A stretch of 64,000 nt of DNA from Nematostella vectensis (Eukaryota; Cnidaria; Anthozoa; Actiniaria; Edwardsiidae): positions 7,785,181 through 7,849,180 of the forward strand of contig NC_064040.1 in assembly GCF_932526225.1 (NCBI RefSeq), given 5' to 3'. This document shows, one piece after another, positions 1 through 11,655 of the stretch; the first letter of the stretch is position 1; each line of letters begins with the position of its first letter. The notes beneath the pieces are model-generated. The model was given only the letters and a program-made list of their open reading frames with translations. It was not told the DNA's origin and ran no database searches. A program made the translations under genes and the position numbers.

Positions 1-825
1 AATATCGACCCCCTTTAGCCGTACCCAGTAATAGGTTAAAGCGACCGCAAAGGATTGTGGGCGAGCGCGATTCAACTCAGACGAGCGGTTCTTAGATCTG
101 TAGTAGAGCTGGACCACCTCTCCCTTCTGTGCGGGGGACGCCGAGAATCTGTCCATCACGTCGTGAATGTGATGCACAACTGTGGGAGACGCTCCATGTA
201 GTAAGTAATCTTTAGGCGCGTTAACACTAAAGATTTTTAGACCCTTAAGGCAGCTCTTCTTGCTCAATCCAAAAGTTTCCATCAAGGTTTTCGGTGTCTG
301 ACACTTACCGGACATCTTGTAGGCGTAGTAGATGCATGCAAAGACGATCGCCTTCCGTGGGTCGCCGCGAAAAATCTGGCCTTTCGTCACCTGAGTGTAT
401 ATCTCGTTAGCTTTGGCTACAATTACCCCGCTAAAACCCATGTTCTCCACATCCTTGTCAATGTTTCTATCCTCAGACCTACGTACCTGGACCCGACTTG
501 GATTCGAAGACCGTTTGCCGTCGGAATGTCCGTAAAAACCCCATTCTCTTTCGTGCGCGATCACGCGCTGCATCTGTTCCCCGCACTCTAAGCAACTAGT
601 GACCCCGTCTTCTGTGACCAGGTCGTCATGATTGCAAAGGGTGTTACTACTATCCTCGTCTCCCAAGGAGGCTCTACTAGTCTCGTATTTGGTGAGGGCT
701 CGGTCAAACAGTGCAAACTCCGGCATGAGGGTGGGGACGTTAATCCTGGGTACCGGCCCGTCGGGGATATTATATGGTGGTGGTGACCGGTCTTCGGCCG
801 TACGTTCAACCGTTTGTTCCCCCAT
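1..825 (-). CDS. TFIIB-like transcription factor, large-DNA-virus type (partial at window edge)
   Basis: An uninterrupted minus-strand frame of 275 codons begins at the ATG at 825-823, is preceded by an in-frame stop, and is still open at base 1. A zinc ribbon is visible: C64-x-H66 and C78-x2-C81 (CLECG). It is followed by a basic linker (YGHSDGKRSSNPSRVQVRR) and a cyclin-like repeat with an FRGDPRKAIVFACIYYAY core around residues 155-180, then KGLKIF and NAPKD. TFIIB bridges TBP and RNA polymerase at promoters. The C-x-H ribbon, the SNPSRVQ linker and the RG-x-x-RKAI-x-FAC block are, as I recall the family, typical of TFIIB from nucleocytoplasmic large DNA viruses rather than animal TFIIB, which has C-x2-H and a different linker. 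No intron is seen and base composition is GC-richer than the rest of the window. I infer an endogenised viral gene; a diverged host retrocopy is the alternative. Confidence 0.72.
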   Translation of the reverse strand, partial: MGEQTVERTAEDRSPPPYNIPDGPVPRINVPTLMPEFALFDRALTKYETSRASLGDEDSSNTLCNHDDLVTEDGVTSCLECGEQMQRVIAHEREWGFYGHSDGKRSSNPSRVQVRRSEDRNIDKDVENMGFSGVIVAKANEIYTQVTKGQIFRGDPRKAIVFACIYYAYKMSGKCQTPKTLMETFGLSKKSCLKGLKIFSVNAPKDYLLHGASPTVVHHIHDVMDRFSASPAQKGEVVQLYYRSKNRSSELNRARPQSFAVALTYYWVRLKGVDI

Positions 826-996
826 TTTATTGAACTGTTCACGTCTTTAAGCCACTTTTCAAAGGCTTTTTAGATGTGAAGTCAAGATGCTAGCCTCTCG
901 AGCTGCCTCTAGGCGTGTTGTGTGTGGTCGCTAAGACTTCCGAAGGGGTCCGCGTGAGGGCGGTGCGGTCTAAAGTCTCCACACCTCATTCGTGGA

Positions 997-1257
997 CTAG
1001 TATCTTACCCATCTTTTTTCGCCATACCGTGGCATGGAGACTAACATTGCTAGAACACCAAGGACAATTGTCGCCGCTCCGGCCACAAACCCAACGGGGT
1101 CGAAGCTTCCGTATTCTGAGTCTTCATAGTAATCAGCGTTACAACAGCAGTGTTCAGGCCCCGCATCCGCAGTGTTACTCACATTCACCTCCGGCACCGA
1201 ACAACCGCCGGCGGTAGCCGCACCATCTCTAATCTTAACCTCCGTCTTTAATGTCAT
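997..1257 (-). CDS. Small single-pass membrane protein, hypothetical
   Basis: This 86-residue frame starts at the ATG at 1257-1255. An in-frame upstream extension to 1389 exists but only runs through the tandem repeat. The product has a charged N-terminus, a cysteine cluster (EHCCCN) near residue 37, an acidic stretch (YYEDSEY), and one hydrophobic segment (GFVAGAATIVLGVLAMLVSM) near residues 56-75, ending in a basic tail (RYGEKRW). It looks like a small type I or tail-anchored membrane protein. I do not recognise the family. It lies 172 bp upstream of the TFIIB-like ORF on the same strand and shares its GC-rich, intronless character, so the two probably belong to the same inserted segment. 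The tandem array next to it could be its promoter. Confidence 0.45.
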   Translation of the reverse strand: MTLKTEVKIRDGAATAGGCSVPEVNVSNTADAGPEHCCCNADYYEDSEYGSFDPVGFVAGAATIVLGVLAMLVSMPRYGEKRWVRY

Positions 1258-1320
1258 TTTATCTAGGACCCCATACGTCTTTAGACCAGAATAGCCTCCC
1301 CGAGCTCCCCCTAGGTGCGA

Positions 1321-1533
1321 CACGTGACAAAATGATCGACAGGTTTTTGACAAAATGATCGACAGGTGGGCGTGGCTATCACGTGACAAAGTGATTGACA
1401 GGTTTTTGACAAAATGATTGACAGGTGGGCGTGGTCGTCACGTGACAAAATGATTGACAGGTTTTTGACAAAATGATTGACAGGTGGGCGTGGTCGTCAC
1501 GTGACAAAGTGATTGACGGGTGGGCGTGGTCGT
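1321..1533. repeat. 59-bp tandem array of transcription-factor-like sites
   Basis: Units start at 1321, 1380, 1439 and 1498, the last partial. Each full unit contains CACGTGAC (E-box), two copies of TGACAAAATGATTGACAG and GGTGGGCGTGG. TGATTGACAG matches the known PBX-PREP/MEIS composite site, and the GC-rich part matches KLF/SP boxes. The array sits just upstream of the minus-strand ORFs, as an enhancer or promoter would. Confidence 0.8.
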
Positions 1534-1554
1534 GCAAGAGATCTCTAGCAAACT

Positions 1555-1614
1555 CGCGCATGCGCAGGTCGCGAGGCTTGGCGGAGGTGCGCGGAGACTT
1601 TCGCGCCATTTTGG
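1555..1614 (+). promoter_or_regulatory. Promoter-like cluster: NRF1-, E2F- and YY1-like motifs
   Basis: CGCGCATGCGCA at 1555-1566 is a palindromic NRF1-type site. TTTCGCGCC at 1599-1607 matches E2F, and GCCATTTTGG at about 1605-1614 matches YY1. All three are common in animal CpG-rich promoters. The transcript driven is unknown; it could be the minus-strand ORFs or a plus-strand RNA. Confidence 0.4.
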
Positions 1615-2659
1615 AATGAAATTTGGGGAGATCAAAAAGTTGCGCCAGCTGCGCCAAAACCCTACTACTAAGCGCTCCCCTCCTACCCCAAAAAGTAAAC
1701 GCGAAGGCTAATAGCATCCAAAAGTTATTCCTGTTTTTATTCTTCTACCAAAGTAAAGAGTGTTTATGCATCATTTTATATTGTAATATTTATAAGATTA
1801 GTTATTCATATAGCTGAACTTTGAAATAAGCTCCCTGAAGGCATTATTGCGCGTACCAAGGATTTGGTGAAGTGAAAAGGAGGGTCTGCAGTCTTAGGTA
1901 TCATATTGGAAAAGCGTAGTATTTGTGAGGGACCATCAATAAGCAATCGCATCTTTTGCTGGCTAACGGGGGTGCGCGCAAACTCCGCACCCTCCCCCTC
2001 CCCCCTAATTGATTTCTACACTTCTTTAGTCCGAACGGACGCGGTTAGTTTACACGTTTTATGGTTCTAACCACATCTATGGTTCATCAAACACCCCATG
2101 ACGAGTCCATTGGATACGGGTCAATGCATCGAATGATCGGATGCTCGACATAGACATCGAACCACATTAATCATATGTTTTTTTCTCGTAAGATACACTT
2201 GATCGGATTTTTGACACTCGTATCGGTTGGCATACACAGGTATTCACTTTTACCAAGTCTTATGCTCTCTTGCTTTTACTGACTTATCCGATTAGGATTT
2301 AGGAAAGTTTTGGGAGATAAGGAGTCCCCCGTTGTTAGCCAGATTAATTTCAAAGTCCGATTTTGCATATATCTATAAAACGCCTCTGCTGCCCTTTGCC
2401 TCTGTTTGTTTTCATGATTGATTCGTTTGCGATGAACTGAAACGATTATAACAATGAGCTGAGAGGTGAGGTGATATTATAGTTCATGGCGCCATCATCA
2501 TACGCTCACTTTTACTTCTCCATAATATGAGGGTAATTTGAGACAAAGATTTATCCCGATGTAATTCAGATGAATTTTGGAGCATTTTGTATTTGTATTT
2601 GCGCCTAGACATATTTGCATTGCTTACATTACATGGATTGGGCAACAACTCTGCACGTG
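1615..2659. other. Intergenic, no gene seen
   Basis: Base composition falls from GC-rich to AT-rich around 1720, which may mark the junction between the inserted segment and ordinary host DNA. I see no supported ORF or RNA gene here. Confidence 0.5.
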
Positions 2660-2824
2660 CTCATTTTAAAAGTAGCCAATCAAAACTACGCCTGAGTGAG
2701 TTTATTGTTCTACTGAGCCAATCAGATAGCGATAGAGGGCACAACGCCGGTAGCCGCGACTAGGTAGTCGAGATTTTTCCCTGAGACTGGAAATGGACTG
2801 TCGCTTTTACATTCGCAGGTAAAA
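2660..2824 (+). promoter_or_regulatory. Desaturase promoter region with two CCAAT boxes and a uORF
   Basis: CCAAT boxes lie at 2676-2680 and 2718-2722, both as GCCAATCA. A nine-residue upstream ORF (MDCRFYIRR) runs 2793-2822, and its stop ends two bases before the main ATG at 2825. If transcription starts upstream of 2793, this uORF could dampen or couple translation. Confidence 0.45.
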
Positions 2825-5800
2825 ATGACAGTCGCTTTACAAAGGCGGACCCCCAAAGTTTATACTTTAGATGAGGTGAAAGAACACTGCTCCAAAGGAG
2901 ACTGCTGGGTCGTTGTTGAAGATTCAGTGTACGATTTGAGCAAATGGATCGGTCATCATCCCGGAGGAGAGCTGCCGATTCTCTACATGGCCGGCCGCGA
3001 GTGCACTGATGTCTTCAAGGCTTTTCACCCGGCGTGGGTATTTACAAAGAAGCTACCGGCTTTCAAGATCGGCAAGCTCGATGATACACGCAAGGAGAAG
3101 AAGGAAACTAGTCTCAGTGAGGATTTCGAAAAGCTGCGGCAAGAAATAATCGAAGGAGGAGGACTCCAGACGAATTGTAAGTTGCTCACAAGCGAGGAGA
3201 AAAACGTACTTATGGTGCCAGTTGGTTATGTCACATTGTAAGATTTGATTATGCAATTCCGTATATTTAGCTCGCAAATTCAACCCTCGATGTGCTAGGA
3301 GATCTCATGGAAAAACGTAGTCCATCTTAGTTAGATAGATGGAGTAAAACTGACGTGCTTCCCTCGACTCCTTGGGCCATCATTTTTATTTCAAAATTCA
3401 CTCCCGCTAGGCAATCAGAAGTGTGCATTGTGACTCGTGTTTTAAGTAGACTTTCCTTCTTTTCCTCAGTTATAGCGATTTTTTTATCGTTGACCGAGCT
3501 TGACAGTCCTCGTCGACCTTTACGCTCAGTTGATCGGCTTTTTTGACTGGATTACAAGTCGTGTAGTTATTTTGACTGACTGAGCATAGTAAAGCTAGAG
3601 CTAAGTGAACTCTGGGTGTGATGCGAATCGCTCTGCTTTTATCCCCTAAACTTGTTTCGTCTTTCCTAAACGCCTTGTTTGTATTAAACGAATTTATGGC
3701 ATAATAGAAAATAAATTCACCGGCTATTGGCACCCACTTCAAATAAACATTCGAAAAAATAGCTGGCGATATTCTAGGTGTATGAGATGTGTCATGCAAC
3801 TCGGCGATGTCCGTCTGTAGACGTTAATATCTACATCGAGATCACTGTAAATCCTAGGTGGGGTCGCCATAACATGTATGTCTGAAGTAGCTTAATAGTA
3901 AGAATTATCATGTGATTTTAGTAATGTCCTTTTCTAGCATTATGTAGATATTGTTAAGGAAGAGAATAATGTCAAATTTTATGTTAATAGTAAATGCCCC
4001 ATTCACCTATTTTCAATCCCCATGAGAATTATATAGGAAATTTTATCTTGTTAAAATACGAAGTTAATATTGAAAGGCTAAGACATAAGTAAATTTTCTC
4101 GCTAGCAAACTGAGCACATGTAATGCAAATGAAGTTATTCAGATGGCTTATTGTCTGCTATGAACACCCTGTCGTGTTGCCATTGTTGATTTCTTAAGGA
4201 GTACGGGTGTTTTGAAAATATCGGTGAATATAAAAAACAAATTCGATTTATTCGGGTCTTCTCGTAAAAGTCATCAGGAGGCCTTGGATATTTCTGTTAT
4301 GCAAGAGTTGCTAGAAGCATCGAAATCGACCCTTTCCATTACATGAATTTCTAGTACTTACAAGTGACAAGTTTGACATCTGGTTATGACTAGAAGTGTA
4401 ACGCATTCCTCTGGGGTATAAAATATAATTCTAAGCCAGAGTTACCACACTAGACTTGAGTTTTAGAGATATTTATTATGGAAGTTTAGTGTAAACGTCA
4501 TGTTATGCATATATATTTGTGTTATTTCAAATTGAAAACAATGCTGGTAATATCATTAATTTATTAATTATGTTTCTAGTCAAACACTTTGGCAAGAATA
4601 TTCCAATTTAGTGATAATACATATTTAGGTACTAAAAAAGCAATAATACAACTAACATAGATTAGGTGCCTAAAACCGGAGCAGAAGAGTCCTCAGGTAG
4701 TCTAGGAGTATGATCTCAAGACTACTGTTTTTTGCAATTTTTTAAAGGTAATAAAAGGTCCATAATAACAACATTCCCCTCTGTTATGCTTGGTATATCC
4801 TCCTCACCTCTTGACATAGATACAACTTTTTTGGAATGCATGGTCCAAGCTTTATTTTATCTTAGCTATTTCTCCTGCCATTATGAAATGCTTAAAATCC
4901 TCCCAATCAACACAATTTTTGTAGCACAGAGATGGTGAATAGGTGATGTGGGGGGGGGGGGGGGGGTTGTTTGGCAGAAGAGGTTGTGGAGGGGGTAGAG
5001 ATGGAGGGAGGGTGGTTTCGAGGGGGAGGGGGTATCTGGGTTTGATATAGACTTCTGCTAAAAATAAATACTAACAGTTTAAAAAAATAGATTAATACAT
5101 ATAACACTTGATACATATTTATAGGTACATTTATATGTAATAAGCATTAATGTAAAAAAAAAACATATCCAATCTGAAAAGTATGGCAGCACTGCCACAG
5201 CCTTGCCTTTCGTGGATTTTCTATTGTTGCATGTCTTTGTAAATAATTTCAGCGATATTTTCTCATTTCAAATTAAGCGATTTTGTGAAGTAACCTCCTG
5301 CAATTGATATGAGAACATGCACATGGCTGTTCATGAACATGCAATGGATTGTTAAGGTCCCTGGCATAGTAAAGAATCGTTTTTAGTGAGAGAAAATGAC
5401 AGGCTTTTAAAAGGACAATAACATGACTTTTGGAGGGCATAATGTTAGCATCATTTGCACATCATTTATCACTACACATGGCCAAAGAATACAACCGTCC
5501 ATCCCAGTTGAATAGGGAAATTTGTTATCACCTCAACATACATATACAAACTTTCGTAGGTTAAATGAAAAAACCTTGTAAAAATCATGTAAAACTCTAG
5601 AACAGGGCAATTAAAAATCCCAAAAGGCAATACAAATGAAAACATTATTTTCAATAATAGCCAATGTTAAATTTATTATCACCTCAACATACATATACAA
5701 ACTTTCGTAGGTTAAATGACAAAAACTTGTAAAAATCATGTAAAACTCATCCCAAAAGGCAATACAAATGAAAACATTATTTTCAATAATAGCCAATGTT

Positions 5801-8587
5801 ATTTTGGAACTTACACTTTTTTTAGACTTCTATTAAGGATACCGTAGATCCAACTGGTAATTACCACGATCGTCCTGGCTAAATCACTCGTGCTTGCGTT
5901 GGATTAAAGCAAATGCCAACAAACTATATATCAATTTAAAGCTTAATGATTGTTCTTTCCTCCTAAGGTAATCATTTTTTATACGCGCTTAATTTTGAGT
6001 GCTTTTGCCTGATCAGAAGTGCGAAATAGACCACTTTTAAACATGAGAATTATTTATACACACCAAAAGCACGGGATCTGCATTATATCTTTTGTCATGT
6101 ACTGAACTGACAAACCGTGTCTACATTTGACGTCACACAGCCTAGTTGATTAAAAACCAAGGGTCACAGTTATGGGTGGAATAATTTTGCTTCTTTGGCT
6201 ACAATGCACTAATTAAATCTGTAGCAAAAAAAAGCTATTGACTATCCGTGGCAGGGTGTGATAGAACAATATCTATACTAGACGCTTGCCAAGTTGCGCA
6301 GGATTCGGGCAGTTAGAAGTGTACCTCACATATTTAGAGTAAGATGGGGTTAAATTTGATTGCGAGATATCTGGGATTGTAGTTGTGTAAACATTAGAAG
6401 CAGCGTGACAGTAATGACAGACGGAGAGCAAATAGAGCTGCGTATGGCAACCAATCACATTTCACGCTCTACACGCAGCGGGAAAACTCTTAGGCGCTCA
6501 AATGTCATAGCGCTAGTCGTGCAAGTGAAGTAAGATGCCTAGACCGAAGCGAGCTTACAGCGAAGAGGATTCTTACTTAATCTTGAAATAGTTTACAACT
6601 ATGCAAAATTTAGAGTAAACGCTTATAAAGTTGATATAAATACGGATAAATCTCGGATAAAACATTGATAATGATGCTGATGCGCTTGTATGCAAATTAG
6701 AGGGAAAAGCAGTAAAACTAAGTTCCCCGGATGTTGATCACGGGACTTTGAGCTAAGTAAACAGGATTATGTGATTATCGACGCCTATGATTAAACGCAG
6801 CACTCTTTCGAATTCGGTTTTTCTTGAATATCTGGCGAAGTATTTAAGATTTTTTTTTTTTTTTTGCATTTGGGTCTATGGTATCGTTACGTTTAAAAAA
6901 TGTACTTATCCGTCGCTATAATTGCTTTCCAGAAGCATGCATCGCCGTTTTTGGGCTGATGATGAGTGGTCTTCATTGACATTCTCTTTAAAGCCACCAT
7001 GATAAATGTTCATAGTCCTGCTTGTAAATACCGAGTGCATATTTTATACGGTTGAGCCAAGTAAATAAACTGCTTGTGAAGTAGAGACTGTGGGTTGTAG
7101 TTAGACTCAGTCCTGTTTTGATCTCGCTCGACAATTGTGGCTGAAAATCACAAAAAATCTTCGAACATTTCCTTTTTAGGGGACATGTTGTTTGATTAAT
7201 ATAATGGGTAAGGCTTCTTTCATCCTTGTGCTTGGTTATTTCGCAGATTTTCTTTGCCTCCAAGCCACGTTGGTAGCGAGGAGTTACAGCCGATGCTCCC
7301 ACACAGTGGTTTGTGCATCTCTGCACAAACTGGCACTAAAATGGTGTCCGCGTGATCTCATTGGTTGAGCGTGGGAGCAGAGCGCAAACATCGCCAATCA
7401 GAATGAGGGCGGTAAAATCCAATTGTGGCCCCGCACATTTGACATTTGGCCTGCACTAATAGAGCGTTTCAGAAAGGGCTGTTTACAATTTGGCTGCGCG
7501 TAGTGATAATAATTGATCAGACCATAAAAATGTTTTCTTAGTGCCTTAACTAACAATTCCCTTATTTCCAGACTGGTTTTATATCCGACTGGCATCTATG
7601 CTGGCCCTGCTGTTTGCCTCAATAATATACTGTGTCGTATTCTCCAACAATGTGTACATCCAAGTAGCAGCAGGCATCTTGGTAGCAGTTTTCTGGCAGC
7701 AGATGGCATTTATTGGCCATGATGCAGGGCACCATGCAATATTCCATGACGAGCAGTGGGACGACAGACTTGGCCTTGTTGTAGGCAACCTCCTAACTGG
7801 GGTCAGCATTGGATGGTGGAAAAAGAGTCACAATGCACATCATGTTGTGACCAACTCTGTGGAGCTGGACCCTGACATTCAGCATCTACCAGTTCTTGCT
7901 GTCACAGATAAGTTCTTCAACTCCATCAAGTCCATCTATCATGACAGAGTCATGCATTTTGATGGCTTGGCCAAGTTCTTTGTCCGCTATCAGCACCATT
8001 TGTATTTCCTCATCATGGGACTTGCAAGGTTCAATCTCTACGCCCAGAGCTTCTTGCTGGTGCTGTCAAAGGAGAGGGTGAAGTTGCGTGTGATGGAGTT
8101 CGTCACTATGGTCTTGTTCTGGACCTGGTACTTGACCCTGTGCTCCTATCTGCCAACATGGTCAACAAGATTTGCGTTTGTGTTCCTGGCTCATTTCCTT
8201 GCTGGGATTATCCACATCCAGATCACGCTCAGCCATTTCTCCATGGAGACATACAACGGCCTGCCCCTTGATGCTTTCAAAGAAAACAGGTTTCTTCTCT
8301 CACAAATGGATACCACCATGGACATTGAGTGTGATCCCAATCTGGATTTCTTCCATGGCGGCCTGCAATTCCAGTTTGAGCACCACCTCTTCCCTCGTGT
8401 TGCACGCCAAAACCTGCGCTCAATCCAGGAGAAGATGAAGTTGCTGTGCAAAAAACATGGGCTGCCATATCGCTCCAAATCTTTTGTGGATGCCAACATT
8501 GAGGTTATCCAGTGTCTGAAGGACACTGCTGAGAAGTCAAAGTGCTTTTCCCCAAAGATCTGGGATAGTGTTCATTGCATTGGTTAG
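2825..8587 (+). CDS. Cytochrome b5-fusion front-end fatty acid / sphingolipid desaturase
   Basis: Two exons, 2825-3176 and 7572-8587, join in phase (codon T|AC) to give 455 residues. Donor GTAAGT follows 3176; acceptor TTATTTCCAG precedes 7572. The N-terminal cytochrome b5 domain has HPGG at 45-48 and a second haem histidine at H68 (FHP). The desaturase domain has three histidine boxes: HDAGHH 167-172, HNAHH 204-208 and QFEHH 385-389. The Q in box three is the hallmark of front-end desaturases, which insert a double bond between an existing one and the carboxyl end, at the ER membrane, with electrons from the fused b5. The WWKKSHNAHH and DPDIQH context resembles delta-8 sphingolipid desaturases more than vertebrate FADS1/2, but substrate cannot be settled by eye. 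Length fits the family. A polyadenylation signal follows at 8693. Confidence 0.9.
3177..7571 (+). other. Single intron of the desaturase gene
   Basis: This 4.4-kb AT-rich intron is GT-AG. It holds a poly-G run near 4951-4966 and a direct duplication at 5522-5801. I see no other gene; the short ORFs inside look random. Confidence 0.8.
5522..5801. repeat. Direct duplication, about 150 bp, two copies
   Basis: The stretch beginning with TATCACCTCAACATACATAT at about 5522 recurs at about 5673. Both copies end with AATAATAGCCAATGTT. The second copy lacks about 20 bp present in the first. Confidence 0.85.
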
Positions 8588-8692
8588 ATAACAATAGCAG
8601 TGATCAGCATAGCTAGACATTTTTAGTTTTATCAGTGTTATGTAATTGAGTAAGTGTAATGGTTTAAATTGAATTTAAGATTTTTTTTCTTA

Positions 8693-8698
8693 AATAAA
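8693..8698 (+). terminator. Polyadenylation signal of the desaturase gene
   Basis: AATAAA lies 106 bp after the desaturase stop codon, in an AT-rich context. It is the first canonical hexamer downstream. Confidence 0.6.
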
Positions 8699-11655
8699 CA
8701 TGGTAGTTTTCAATAGGTTTTTTGGTCAGATAAACCCAAGCTATTGAAAAAAGGAGTTGAGGGAAAACTGAATTAAACAAACAAACAAAAATCCCTACTG
8801 AAAACTAATCTGTTCGTAAAGTTTATAATTGAAAATCAAGTATTCTTTTACTTATATGAGGAGAAGGGGATTTTCCCATAGTTTTATTTCATGCAAATGT
8901 TTCATTTCAAATCAACTTCAGAAACTAGTTTGAGAGGACCACTAAACTAGCTGTTTTCTTTTTGGACCTGATTGGTTACGTAAACCTTATTTTTGCTATT
9001 GACATTTTTGTTTCTTCTTTCTGTGCAAAGTATAGATTACTGTTCTCTTTCAAATCCAATAATTGCATTATTTATTGCATTTGTTAGAACAAATAAGGCA
9101 ATTTTTCAAATCATATGACTGTTATCCAAAGTAATGCAGTATTTATGGAGTTTGAAAATGACATTCATTGATATTTATGGACTTGTCAAAAAGCTTATAG
9201 ATACTGTTAAATGTTCTATTGCAAAATAGTTACATCCTTGGTCCATAGCCAAGGTGACTTAAAATACAAATATACAAGTTGTTTCTAACTTGCAGTTCTA
9301 AAACCACTTGGTGCATAATATAATTTTTATATTAAATATGATGATATTCAATATTTATGCTTTGCACTCTCCAATAATTTATTTTCAATTTGCCTGAAAT
9401 TATATAGAGATTATATAAAGGAACAAAAAAAATCAGATGAAGTATTAAAGAGTTATTTTGATCTTGAATTAAAAAAAAAATTAAACAGAACTGTGAGTTC
9501 ACAAAGTGTGGGCTGTGGAAAGAGATTACAAATTATAAGCTATAATTTTTTTGTGCTGTTTTCTCAAATTTTATTCTAACTGATATATTATATTATAAAG
9601 CAATAAGATGCATCTTTTGTGTCAGGTAATATATGTTATATTGCTTTTATAAAATGAACACTACTATCTAACAGGCACATGGCATGTTAGATTTATTGTT
9701 GGTATTTTAGAAACAAAAATAAAGTAGTAATCTTATTAGTTTGATCTCAGAATGGTTAGGGCAAATAGTGATGTTCAACTAATTTGAGACTATTTCACCA
9801 TACAAAAGTTATAATGTTGCTTTATCTAATATTGTACCATGTAGGTGTTTTAATTGTATGCAGTATCCAAGTTCTGACACTTAGAGTAAGTCAGAGTAGG
9901 TGATTAGTACTTGGCTAGCTGGTTTTTAAATTTGTCTACTGGTGTAGTACAAAACACGGTGGGTGTGACTCTCCCTAAAAAATGTACATAAGCTTGTCCT
10001 ATCCTTTAGGGTATAAAATCCGCCCAAGAGCTCTCCCTTAGGGTCTTCTGAAAATCTGCTATCCCTTAGGGTGTCTATCAGGGGACCGACCCCAAAAATG
10101 CAAATCACACTTCCTGTTTCAGTTTGTAACCCTTTCTGTTTAATCAAATTTCAGTCAGTTGTAATAAAACTCAAAAACCTGATAATTCTTTTGTTTTATC
10201 TGCTATCGCTTAAAAGGGTTAAACAAATCCAGGACCCACACCCATTTTGCTATCCCTTCGGGTCAACATTCCTTTACTAAACCTCAAGCTGTAATGATAA
10301 TTTAAAAGGTGCTTCAAGAAAGATGGTTATTACTAATAAGTTTAGAACTCTAGAAACATTTGATTAAATGGTTAAATTGATTAAATCCTGATTTCAGGGA
10401 CGTCAACACTGAGACCAGGCCTGTTTGCATTGCTATTATTAGGCTTTTGGGCAGTACCCAGGAAAAGGGCCAGGGCTCCTTTCTAACAGTCCGATAAAGA
10501 GTAAAATGGATGGGGTATTGTGAAAAATAAAGGATTGTGGAGATAATTGGGGGGGGGGGGAGGGGACCATCCAAAAAGAAGTGGGCCACCAATATATAAA
10601 TAATGTCATGAAAGGGTAACTCTGTGAATTTGTTACCTTGCATTTCTAATAAGAGATACACATGGTGTGGGAAGGGGATATATATATATTTTTGCATATC
10701 ACATCCTGTAATAATGACAATAGCTTGGGGTACTACAGGCTGTGGGACAAAAAAACGCCTAGGGGTGGGTAGGTATTGCATTCTTGCTAACCTTGAAAGC
10801 TAAAAAAACCAGGAGATTGTGCTTCAAATACAAGAACTGTATAAGCAATTCTCGAATTTTCTTGGGAGATTACAGTATGGGAATATGTATAGGACGTTCC
10901 AATTTTTTTACCGTGAGATGAAGGCTAAAATCCAGAGTCTCCCGCTCGAGTTGACAGGTATGGTATTGTCTTGCAATTCCATTTGAGTAACAATGTTGCC
11001 CCATTGTATATAATGCATGAAAAATTGTGAGCACAAGAAAATGAGAGTCGCTCTTCCCCTGTCATTTTAAAGCTATGTTAGAAAGTACCCCCCTTGGGTC
11101 AAAGGCTGGTTATGTGCCCTGGTTGTGCAGTTGTAATGTTGCACATGGCTGTTTCCTCTCTACCTCATATCTCACATGGCTAAACTTTTTACACAGTTAT
11201 ACTTTCCACTGAAATCCAGGGAAACAGTTGCTTAGTAGGCTTTATATAACTATCATACTTAACAACTACTTAACCTATACTATCAGAAAATCAGTGAAAT
11301 ATAAAGTCTAAAGAAAGATTAATTTTTTTATTTTATTGGATTTGTCTCTTTACCCCACCCCCCCCCCCCCCCCAACCCCCCTGCCCAACACACACACACA
11401 CCCTTTAAAGATCCCATAGGGGTATTCAGATATTAGCATGACAGGGCGTTTCAGAATTTTTTTTTGCTTTTTCTTTTGTGTGTGTGCGTGCTTGCATGTG
11501 TGTGTGTGTGTTAATGGGTTGTAAATCGCCATCCAGGGTTTATAGCAGAGTATCCCCATGGGACCTGGGCTGGTCATGGGGTCTTGCATCAGTGACATGA
11601 CCCATGCAAATTACTTAACAGCTATATATGACAAAAAATGCCACACCTAAATCCT
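8699..11655. other. Intergenic, AT-rich, with simple repeats
   Basis: No gene is supported. Around 10000-10265 lie several copies of the motif CTATCCCTTAGGGT, which recur at 18787-18915, so this is a dispersed repeat. Poly-G at about 10551, poly-C at about 11352-11373, a CA run and a TG run at about 11477-11512 are simple-sequence tracts. Confidence 0.6.

Noticed and set aside
1-825. Reading the TFIIB-like ORF as the host GTF2B gene
   Set aside because: Animal GTF2B has a C-x2-H zinc ribbon with a different linker. Here the spacing and the RKAI-x-FAC block differ and no introns are seen. The host option is kept only as a low-probability alternative.
588-842. Minus-strand ORF of 84 codons overlapping the TFIIB-like gene
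   Set aside because: It is a different frame of the same strand; the frame starting at 825 carries the zinc ribbon and cyclin motifs.
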